Assembly: GCA_000482145.1 (NCBI GenBank)
Contig: AUXH01000548.1
Span: forward strand, 1-12,869
Source of the DNA: Strigomonas culicis
Lineage: Eukaryota; Euglenozoa; Kinetoplastea; Trypanosomatida; Trypanosomatidae
Length of the DNA stretch: 12,869 nucleotides
Reading direction: 5' to 3'
Made by a program: the position numbers and the translations under genes. This document shows positions 1 through 6,222 of this stretch, piece by piece. Position 1 is the first letter of the stretch, and every line of letters begins with the position of its first letter. The notes beneath the pieces are model-generated. The model worked only from the letters and a program-made list of their open reading frames with translations. It was not told the DNA's origin and did no database searches.

Positions 1-540
1 GAAAAAGAAAATAGGCATCCCACATCTCATTCAGTAACTGACCACTGACCCCACGCAATCTCCACCGCTTTGCGCCCCCCCCCCCCCAACTCACTCAAAA
101 TCAAAAATGGGCCGAGGGGCCGGGATAAGAGCCGGCGCGGTGGCCAAACCCAAGGACATGTGTCCACCGAGCTCCTCAAAAGGCTTTCCTGCCCGGCGGA
201 GGCGATATCTCAAAAGACTGAAATTGGGAGACCAGCGGCCCAGAAAGCAAGCAACCGCCGCAGACGCCACCACCGTGCCCCCCGTCTCATTGGGAATGAG
301 CCTTTTGAGAACCAACCGACTGTTCCCGTAAAAAGGACATGCCCCCTACGGAAAAGCGCGCCCAAACCTACAGATGCGACCGCTTGGCAGTTACTTTTCG
401 ACTCTGCGCATTGTTTGGAAGCCGCTCGCCACCCATTTTGCGAACGCAACAGGGAAGAGTATCCCACATATTTGGCCCACTCGGCTGGAACGCTATTTTT
501 TCCCTTTTCATTAAAGCCGGCCAAACAAAGGAATTCCCGA
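1..540. other. Gene-free A+C-biased flank, possible left arm of a strand-switch region
   Basis: No convincing coding region, tRNA or rRNA is visible here. Reading frames that stay open for 70-230 codons do so on both strands at once, lack a conserved-looking product and are low in complexity. Counting by eye over 61-360, A+C make up 183 of 300 bases, the reverse of the G+T excess that begins near 540. The segment holds a 13-C run at 75-87. I infer that it is the minus-strand-facing arm of a divergent transcription start region; the gene it would serve lies outside the window. It could instead simply be the 3' flank of a neighbouring gene. Confidence 0.45.
75..87 (-). repeat. 13-base C homopolymer (poly-dG on the minus strand)
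   Basis: An uninterrupted run of 13 C. Read on the minus strand it is a G13 tract. Runs of about 9-15 G are known near RNA polymerase II start regions in Trypanosoma brucei. It matches in length the G13 run at 1549-1561 on the + strand and faces the other way. Homopolymer length may be affected by sequencing error. Confidence 0.8.
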
Positions 541-544
541 GGGA

Positions 545-701
545 GGGGGGGGCGTGAACAGTTTTTTTCTGAGCGCGGCACGCCCCATGGAGAGGTTAAT
601 TGTTCACTTATTCCCTGTTCTCCACTTTGGAAGAATCCCTTGTTCCTTCATTTAATACATGCCGTTGCTGTGACCACGCTCCGCGACCGGGGAGGGGGGG
701 G
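545..701 (+). repeat. First + strand G runs (G8 at 545-552, G8 at 694-701)
   Basis: Two 8-G runs about 140 bases apart, the second preceded by a G4 run at 689-692. They mark the point where base skew on the + strand changes from A+C-rich to G+T-rich, so they sit at the proposed left edge of the right-hand start region. Confidence 0.65.
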
Positions 702-868
702 TCCTTATATCTCACATTGCATGGGGCTCAATTTGGCACTTACGATTTAAGGAAAAAAAAGATCTTACCAATACAAAACGCATGTTTGAAAAGAAAACGG
801 ATGAATCTTCCGGTTCGTTGCTTGTTGTTTGCACTTCAGCGCGGTTCAGTGAATTCTTGTTTTCCGAC

Positions 869-1004
869 GGGGGCGGGGGCGGGGGAAAAAGCCGCAAACC
901 ACAAGAAACAGAAAGCACCCACCTTGTGTTTCATGGGACGGGGGGTGGGTGGACTATTTCCTCTGAGAGGGAGCGTTGGCACCTTGGGGGTGGCGGGGTG
1001 GGGG
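869..1004 (+). repeat. Clustered G runs, possible multi-stranded DNA structure
   Basis: G5 runs at 869-873, 875-879 and 881-885 are separated by single C bases. They are followed by mixed runs at 935-952 and by G5, G4 and G5 runs at 986-990, 995-998 and 1000-1004. Each cluster has only three runs of three or more with short loops, so a three-tetrad quadruplex would need to split a long run or borrow a neighbouring one. Confidence 0.55.
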
Positions 1005-1171
1005 CTCTGTTTTTTTTTGGTTTTCCGCGCGCGGCCTCCTCGACGGGGGGCCCACGGCGAAGGCAATTCGTGAAACTGATAAGCGGTTGGGGCGTATTTG
1101 ACTTTTGCTTTCCCCTTTTCCTTCGGAAAAGGAGGGCGTTGTATCCACTCGCTTTTAACGCCCTTGGGCAT

Positions 1172-1181
1172 GGGGGGGGGG
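1172..1181 (+). repeat. 10-base G homopolymer
   Basis: Ten consecutive G inside the GT-rich block, within the 9-15 length range reported for poly-dG tracts at trypanosome transcription start regions. Confidence 0.75.
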
Positions 1182-1548
1182 TGCGTGGGTGCCTTGGCTT
1201 GCATTTTTCCGCAGCCACCCTGTTTTTTATTAACCGGGCATTCCACATTTCTAGACCTGTTTGCCCTAGGAGCGGCCTTTCTTGTTTCACAAAGCAAACT
1301 GTGTGCGTGGGTTTTGGTCTTCCCTTGGTCTTGTTCATTTCATTGCCCGCGCCGCCGCCCCGCCAGATGGTGAGCATTTTTTTAACGGGTGTTTATTCTG
1401 CTCGCTATTTTGCCTCCCCCTTTGGTTCCGTGTTCTGTTTGCAAAAGAGCTCGCTTTGCTTGGGGTGGGGTGTGGGCGCCGCTCGCCCCTTTGTGGGTGT
1501 TCTGGAAGCGGCGGCGGCTTTCCTAGCGGTTTGGGGCTTCTTTTGTCC

Positions 1549-1561
1549 GGGGGGGGGGGGG
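1549..1561 (+). repeat. 13-base G homopolymer
   Basis: Thirteen consecutive G, the longest run on the + strand and equal in length to the C13 run at 75-87. It lies 30 bases upstream of the clearest quadruplex motif and about 830 bases upstream of the first gene. Confidence 0.8.
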
Positions 1562-1590
1562 CGTCGGGTGGGTTTTTGGCTGGGTGCCTA

Positions 1591-1610
1591 GGGGTGGGGC
1601 GGGGTGGGGG
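1591..1610 (+). other. Canonical G-quadruplex motif
   Basis: Four G runs (G4, G4, G4, G5 at 1591-1594, 1596-1599, 1601-1604, 1606-1610) are separated by single-base loops T, C and T. Short loops and four-layer runs are the hallmark of a very stable parallel quadruplex. It is on the + strand, which would be the non-template strand if transcription runs toward the downstream genes. Confidence 0.85.
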
Positions 1611-2110
1611 TCCCCGTGGGCCCGGCGGGTTTTGGTGTCTCGTGGGTCCGCGGGTTTGTCTTTGTGACCCTCCGCGGGGTGGGCGATCGCGCGCCGGTTG
1701 CCTTTTTTTTTGACCGGCGCCCGGGGCTCGTGGCGCGCGCCCCTCGTTAGAGGTGTCTGGGGAAAACCAAAGGGGATAAAAGAAAAACACGGGGCGGGGC
1801 GTTCTTATTTTGTTTCGCGGGCGGTGTGCGTGTGTGGGTTGCCCTCGGCTCGTTTTGGGGCGGCGCCGCCGTTCCCGCGCGCCCCCCGCGGGCCACCGGG
1901 GTTGCGTTAACGGGCGGGGGAGGGCCCGGGGTTTTCAGGGCCATCGAGTTTATGCGTGTTGTGTCGGCGTTGTATCGCCAGCATGTTTCTTAGGGTTGGC
2001 ATTCGGCCGTGCGTGGGCGCATGTTTTTTTTAATCCATGGTGGGGTGTGAGGGGCTGTGGGGAGGGGCGTGCTTTGCTCGTATGCGTTTTTGGTCTTTTT
2101 CTTGTGTGAT

Positions 2111-2393
2111 TGTTTTCATTACAGTTGCAAATGGGATTATCTCTTTTTTTTTTGTAGATTAGTGCGTTTTTGTTACTACTCTTGCTATATTATATGATGG
2201 TATTTTCATTAAGAAAAAAGAACAACTAAAAATATAAATGAATTTATGAACTTTTGTTTTTTCTGCGGTATCTTTTATGAATAGTGTTATTTTTTTTTCT
2301 CCGCTTTACTATAAAAAAAGTAGATTGCATATTTTTACCGTGTATCGTTATTTTGTTTAGGTATTTTTATTACTGTCACTTGATTAAATCATA
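2111..2393 (+). promoter_or_regulatory. AT-rich leader with polypyrimidine tracts and splice-acceptor candidates for the Vps20 gene
   Basis: Composition changes sharply from GC/GT-rich to AT-rich at about 2110. The tract at 2139-2153 ends in a strong acceptor-like TAG (AG at 2156-2157). A second tract at 2289-2309 is followed by AG at 2319-2320 and 2322-2323, and another AG lies at 2359-2360 after a short T-rich stretch. Any of these could receive the spliced leader, giving a 5' UTR of about 33 to 236 bases. The pattern is seen; the use of a given site is inferred. Confidence 0.5.
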
Positions 2394-3083
2394 ATGGGGC
2401 TTTCCAATTCCAAAGGAAAACAAGACAAAGATCATAGTCGGAAGGCGCAATCCAAAAAGAAGGAGGAACCAAAGGAGCGTGCGACTATCACATCATCGGA
2501 TAGGGCAAAACTGCAGCTAAAAATGCAGAGAGACAATCTTTTAGCTTCCATTCGTAAATATGAGCGTGTGGCCGAAGAAGAGCACGGTAAGGCAAAGGAA
2601 TTTATGCTTGTGGGAAATAAGAGGAAGGCTCTTTATTGCTTGAAGCGGGAGAAAATACAGCAGAACCAAATACAATCTGTGACAAATATTCTTGATAACG
2701 TGGAGAATCTTATTAACACAGTCGAATTTCAAGAAATTGAGGTGGAAGTTGTAAATGCGATGCGGGATGGAAAGAGTGAACTGGAGAAGCTGAACAAAAT
2801 GCTTGATATAGATGATATTGAAAAGCTCATGGATGAAACGGCGGAATCTATTGACGAGGCGAGACGAATTGATGCTGTACTGAGCCAACCAATTGCTGGC
2901 ATCACGGATGATGACGAGCTTTTAGCAGAACTGAAGGGTCAGATGGAAGAAGTGACTGAGGAGAAGGAAAAGGTTGATTTAAATGATGTTAATGTACCCA
3001 TGCACAATATTCCGACAAAGAAAAAGGAAAAGACTCCCCAAAAGGAAGAAGAGGAAGAAAGCCCAGTACGGGTTACAGCTTGA
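2394..3083 (+). CDS. VPS20: ESCRT-III subunit Vps20/CHMP6-like
   Basis: This is a 229-residue Snf7-family protein. Vps20/CHMP6 links ESCRT-II to Snf7 polymer assembly on endosomal membranes during multivesicular body formation. The N terminus begins MGLSNSKG, a good N-myristoylation signal, followed by a Lys-rich stretch to about residue 30 that is longer than in human CHMP6 and could help membrane binding. The Snf7 core starts near residue 32 (ITSSDRAKLQLKMQRD) and matches CHMP6 through the basic helical hairpin (to about 95), the segment around VEFQEIEVEVVNAM (110-123) and the acidic DDIEKLMDETAESIDEARRID helix region (140-160). The tail is acidic with mixed Lys/Glu. A stretch at 195-207 (DLNDVNVPMHNIP) loosely resembles a MIM2 motif for Vps4-type MIT domains; this is tentative. 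The start is the first ATG, with A at -3, and the stop is TGA. Snf7 membership is secure; assignment to Vps20 rather than another ESCRT-III paralogue rests on the Gly2 signal and CHMP6-like core. Confidence 0.9.
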   Translation: MGLSNSKGKQDKDHSRKAQSKKKEEPKERATITSSDRAKLQLKMQRDNLLASIRKYERVAEEEHGKAKEFMLVGNKRKALYCLKREKIQQNQIQSVTNILDNVENLINTVEFQEIEVEVVNAMRDGKSELEKLNKMLDIDDIEKLMDETAESIDEARRIDAVLSQPIAGITDDDELLAELKGQMEEVTEEKEKVDLNDVNVPMHNIPTKKKEKTPQKEEEEESPVRVTA

Positions 3084-3407
3084 AGCAAGCTGATACATAC
3101 ATTGTTATATGTTTATATTTCATATTCTTGCTAAAAACACTTTTCTGCATTGTTTTCTCTTTTTCCGCATTTCTGAGCAGGCATTATGTGTTCTTTTTTT
3201 CCAATCCATTGTTCCTTTTGTCATTACATTTGCTTTATTTTGCTTCTCTCCTCTCTCTCTCTCTTTTTTTTTTTACTTTGATAGTTCACTGTTCCCTCAG
3301 TATCTATATAAAAAAAAAATAACAAGACTTATTTGCTTTGTTCATTTGCAGCAGTGAACGAGTTAAGCATACGTTAAAGTATCACATTCATTTCTTAAAA
3401 AAAGAAA
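3084..3407 (+). promoter_or_regulatory. Intergenic region with CT-rich polypyrimidine tract and splice acceptors
   Basis: No gene is seen. A pyrimidine tract at 3243-3278 (CT repeat then T run) is followed by AG at 3283-3284, by TCAG ending at 3300 and by GCAG ending at 3351. These are candidate spliced-leader addition sites for the LC8 gene, leaving a 5' UTR of about 56-123 bases. T-rich sequence upstream (3110-3240) would include the 3' UTR and poly(A) site of the Vps20 gene. An open frame of about 80 codons across it has no ATG at its beginning and only translates the pyrimidine tract. Confidence 0.6.
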
Positions 3408-3749
3408 ATGCTGGACAATAAGGCAAAGGAGCCTGAAGGGCCTTGCAATTTAGAGTATATGAAGCGTTATACACATGCTCTTAATTATCCCCTGGAAAAG
3501 AGCAGCGATATGTCTGAAGAAATGCGTGTTGAATGCAGGGAAATTGTAGTGAATGCGCTTGAAAAATTTGAGGACAATTACGAGCAGGCTGCTAAGCATG
3601 CAAAGGAGCAAATGGATAAAAAATTCGGAGCGTCCTGGCATTGCGTAATTGGAGAAGGGTTTGGTTTTGAGATCACTTATGAGCTCAAGCATTTAATGTA
3701 CATGTTTCACAAGGGCTATATAGCTATTGTTATTTTTAAAGGATTGTAG
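3408..3749 (+). CDS. LC8-type dynein light chain, divergent paralogue
   Basis: This is a 113-residue DYNLL/LC8-fold protein. LC8 forms a small homodimer that binds short linear peptides, acting in dynein complexes, axonemes and as a general dimerisation hub. Family landmarks are DMSEEM (34-39), the ALEKF helix (50-54), DKKFGASWHCVIG (70-82) including the dimer-interface His (H78, equivalent to H55 of canonical LC8), and the last strand IAIVIFKGL at the C terminus. Canonical LC8 is about 89 residues; here about 22 extra residues precede DMSEEM, and a residue is added before the last strand (HKGYIA against LGQVA). The ligand-pairing strand reads GEGFGFEITY where canonical LC8 has GRNFGSYVTH, so the groove is altered. 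The start is the first ATG after the acceptors, in an AAA-ATG context; no ATG near DMSEEM would give a canonical-length protein except M35 itself. The stop is TAG. Confidence 0.93.
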   Translation: MLDNKAKEPEGPCNLEYMKRYTHALNYPLEKSSDMSEEMRVECREIVVNALEKFEDNYEQAAKHAKEQMDKKFGASWHCVIGEGFGFEITYELKHLMYMFHKGYIAIVIFKGL

Positions 3750-4129
3750 CTCACACTTTTCCAACCCGTTTAGATATGTATTTATTTAATTCATGGACGT
3801 GTTTAATTATTCTATTAATCACGTCATTTTGTAAATCTTGCCTTTCTTTTCTGTTCTGTTCTCGAACAGCTTCATGTATTTATATAAATATAAATATATA
3901 AATTATTGAATTAATACATATGTATTTATATATTACTTGTGATCATAATTATCATTTTTTAAGTTTTATTTATGCGTGCATATTAATGATTATTATTCTG
4001 TCCATTGCCTTTCCATTCTCTCTTTCTTTACCTGTTTCGCTTCTAATTTCCTTTTTTATTTATTTATGCTCACACCAATTAAATACTCTTGGTGAAAAGA
4101 TAATTATACGTTTATCGTTCTTTCTAAAA
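3750..4129 (+). promoter_or_regulatory. AT-rich intergenic region with two polypyrimidine tracts and acceptors
   Basis: No gene is seen. The first pyrimidine tract (3841-3863) runs into CAG ending at 3869, within a small inverted repeat. A very AT-rich stretch with TATTTAT-like repeats follows (3876-3965). The second, interrupted tract (about 4000-4057) is followed by AG at 4098-4099, which would leave a 30-base leader before the glycosyltransferase ATG. The frame of that ATG stays open back to an upstream ATG at 3920, so the choice of acceptor could change the N terminus. Confidence 0.55.
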
Positions 4130-5524
4130 ATGACAAAGGAGTGGCTGATTTTTGCGTTGGGAACCAACAACTGGCAGGGTCCAGGTCAGTTTGCTCCAGG
4201 CTCTGGAATTTTACACCAAGGCCAGCACCTTGCGATGAACTCTCTCCCTAACGTTGACTGTTATTCTCTGTGGCCTTCCGACATTTTGAAGACGCCCAAA
4301 GACAAGGATGACCACCGTGTATATGAGATTCCTCATCCCATTCCCATTTGCGAGAGTGTTGGTCCTCAGAGCAGCATGCGGTGGCACTCCATGGCTGACG
4401 AGAAAGTGAAGGAGTACTTGGACAACCTTCGCAATCAATGCTTGGATTATATCGACTACGTTGAGAAGAAGCACGGCCGTCCCATTAACCTATTCCTTGC
4501 GCATCACTGCTTCATGAACCCCGTGATCATGACTGAGATCAATGCGATTCGCGTTGCGAATGGAAAGGCAAAGGTACCGCTGGTTGTGTTTGCTCACGGC
4601 ACTGCCCTTAAGATGTACCAAAACGAGATCAATAAGCTACCCGAGTTTCCGATGAAGTACTACAGCTGGATTCGTGAGGAGAAGAAGGTTTTCGAGGGAA
4701 CCGATAACGTTTCTGGCGTCTTTGCCGTTTCTGCCCCACAGAAGGATACCTTTGAATCGCTCTTCCCGGACTTCCCTAAGGATCGCGTTGCTGTCACGCC
4801 ATGTGGCTACAATCAGTTGGTTTTCCACCCCAAGGAAAACATGACTCGTGAGAAGGCGTTTGGTGCAATGCCGCAGATCCTCTACGATGGCTTTGACGTG
4901 TCAAAGCTCCCTGCTGAGGTGAAGAACGTGGTACCAGGAAAGACGGTTCCCAATGTTGATTCCTACGACAACGTTGTTGTGTTTTGCGGTCGCTTTGCGG
5001 ATTGGAAGCGTCTCGACTGTGTCCTTAATGCCGCAAGCAAGTGGGAGAAGGAGGGCAAGAATACGCTCACATTGATCTTTGGAGGAGGTTCTCAGGCGGC
5101 CCGCGTGCACTACGTCGACTTGGCTTACCAGCAGCTCAAGCTCCAGAACACCTACTTTCTGGGCCCACAGGGACAGCCTGAGCTTGCGGATGTGTACGCT
5201 GTAACAGACGTGTCCGTTTTCCCTAGCAAGGATGAACCTTTTGGTCTCGTTTTCATCGAATGCATGGGTTGCGGAACTCCCGTTATCGGTGCCAAGTCGG
5301 GTGGCCCTCTTGATTTCATCAACGATAAGGTTGGAACCCTTGTGGAGGAGGGAACAAATGAGGAAGTGTCTGAGCGTGTGTACGATGCGGTTTCTCAAGC
5401 CCTGAAGGAGGATTGGAAGAAGACCAAGGGTCCTGAGTGCTTGAGGTATGCCATTGAGCGATTCAGTCTTACCTCCCAGGCAGACCTGATGCTGGAATAT
5501 TTGGCTTCCCACTTTCTTAAGTAA
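4130..5524 (+). CDS. GT4-like glycosyltransferase (GT-B fold)
   Basis: This is a 464-residue retaining glycosyltransferase of the GT1/GT4 superfamily, which transfers sugar from a nucleotide-sugar donor; the acceptor cannot be read from the sequence. The N-terminal domain starts with ALGTNNWQGPGQFAPGSGIL (about 9-28) and includes VVFAHGTAL, with H156 in the usual acceptor-side position, and TPCGYNQLVFHP (C225-N228) at the domain junction. The C-terminal Rossmann domain begins VVFCGRFADWKRLD (G287, R288, K293: expected donor-phosphate contacts), continues LIFGGGS, and carries the EX7E signature in DEPFGLVFIE (E369, E377), followed by GCGTPVIGAKSGGPLDFI. The start at 4130 is chosen because homology-like sequence begins just after it and the upstream open frame (to 3920) only translates the pyrimidine-rich leader. 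With this start there is no signal peptide or membrane segment, suggesting a cytosolic enzyme. Nearly all Lys codons are AAG (about two AAA seen), unlike the Vps20 gene, hinting at high expression. It ends in tandem TAA TAA. Confidence 0.88.
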   Translation: MTKEWLIFALGTNNWQGPGQFAPGSGILHQGQHLAMNSLPNVDCYSLWPSDILKTPKDKDDHRVYEIPHPIPICESVGPQSSMRWHSMADEKVKEYLDNLRNQCLDYIDYVEKKHGRPINLFLAHHCFMNPVIMTEINAIRVANGKAKVPLVVFAHGTALKMYQNEINKLPEFPMKYYSWIREEKKVFEGTDNVSGVFAVSAPQKDTFESLFPDFPKDRVAVTPCGYNQLVFHPKENMTREKAFGAMPQILYDGFDVSKLPAEVKNVVPGKTVPNVDSYDNVVVFCGRFADWKRLDCVLNAASKWEKEGKNTLTLIFGGGSQAARVHYVDLAYQQLKLQNTYFLGPQGQPELADVYAVTDVSVFPSKDEPFGLVFIECMGCGTPVIGAKSGGPLDFINDKVGTLVEEGTNEEVSERVYDAVSQALKEDWKKTKGPECLRYAIERFSLTSQADLMLEYLASHFLK

Positions 5525-6222
5525 TAAGGGAACATTTCAAAAAGCAACACCAGCAACAAAAAAATAATAACACGGACACAAGCTCATGAAAATCCTTTTC
5601 TTTCAATTAATAATATTCCCCCTTCTTTAGTTTTGTTTTCGTGAAAAACAAATAAATGGAAATATAATCAGCAAAAGCGGATAAACGTAACACTAATCAA
5701 ATAACTAATAACAACAAAAAGTGAATAAACATGCATACGAAAGATTCGTTATTATATGAAAGCTATTTTCAAAATACACACGTCAAAAGTAACAAAACAT
5801 ACAAACAAGCAAGAATTTTTTTTTTCATTATTAGCTCTTATTTATACACACAATTCTCTTTCTCTTTCTTTCTCTTTTCCTTTTTTTTTTGCTCCCTCTT
5901 GAAGCACTGTTTTTAATTGACAGTTGTGAGAGATACAATCATTGACGAGGGAAAACGCATTTTTTCTTCTTCTTTTCCATTAGTATGCATGCAAAACCTC
6001 GTGACTTTTGACATGCTTTTTTTTTGCTTTCGTTTTCTGTTGCTTCCGTATCATGGTGCTCTCGTTCTGTTTTCTTTCTCATTTTCCACTTTTGCCTCTC
6101 ACTTTAGTTTTCTTTCTTTTGCAATTGGACCTCAACCGAGCAACTTTCTCTGTTGCACAGAAGCTTCCGTCTTGCTATTAGTTTTATTATCGTTAACCCC
6201 AAGTGCTCCTTTGTTTGTAAAG
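5525..6222 (+). promoter_or_regulatory. Long intergenic region with several polypyrimidine tracts
   Basis: The first ~300 bases are A-rich (probable 3' UTR of the glycosyltransferase). Pyrimidine tracts follow at 5854-5899, with AG at 5903-5904 and CAG at 5921-5923, and at about 6000-6105, ending in a good acceptor (AG at 6106-6107). Between 6107 and the ATG at 6223 there is no other ATG, so splicing at 6107 gives a clean 115-base leader. A 61-codon frame from ATG 5731 translates A-rich and pyrimidine-rich sequence and is not a believable gene. Confidence 0.55.

Larger units (their letters stand above)
541..2110 (+). promoter_or_regulatory. GT-rich, G-tract-rich block: candidate Pol II transcription start region
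   Basis: The + strand is dominated by G and T: by hand count 38 of 60 bases at 541-600, 41 of 60 at 1441-1500, 49 of 60 at 1561-1620 and 43 of 60 at 1621-1680. G runs of 5-13 recur throughout. No reading frame in it looks like a protein; the open frames translate into Gly/Trp/Phe/Cys/Val low-complexity sequence. In T. brucei, GT-rich elements at starts of polycistronic units are known to drive Pol II transcription and H2A.Z deposition. All five downstream genes point away from this block, as expected if transcription begins here. Alternatives are a subtelomeric or centromere-like low-complexity region. Promoter function is inferred, not shown. Confidence 0.5.

Noticed and set aside
805..860. 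GGTTC-containing stretches as possible tRNA B boxes
   Set aside because: No full GGTTCRANYCC match, no A box at a suitable distance and no cloverleaf stems could be drawn.
70..1591. Overlapping + strand open frames of 226 and 269 codons in the GT-rich block
   Set aside because: The first does not begin with ATG. Both translate G runs and GT-rich sequence into Gly/Phe/Cys/Arg-rich protein, and other frames on both strands are open over the same bases.
3080..3322. 80-codon hydrophobic open frame between the Vps20 and LC8 genes
   Set aside because: It begins with TTG, overlaps the Vps20 stop and only translates the polypyrimidine tract.
4901..5512. 203-codon minus-strand open frame inside the glycosyltransferase gene
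   Set aside because: Antisense shadow of the EX7E domain; the + strand carries the family signatures.
5731..5916. 61-codon open frame from ATG 5731
   Set aside because: Composition follows A-rich UTR then a pyrimidine tract (Phe/Ser run); no acceptor or coding signal supports it.
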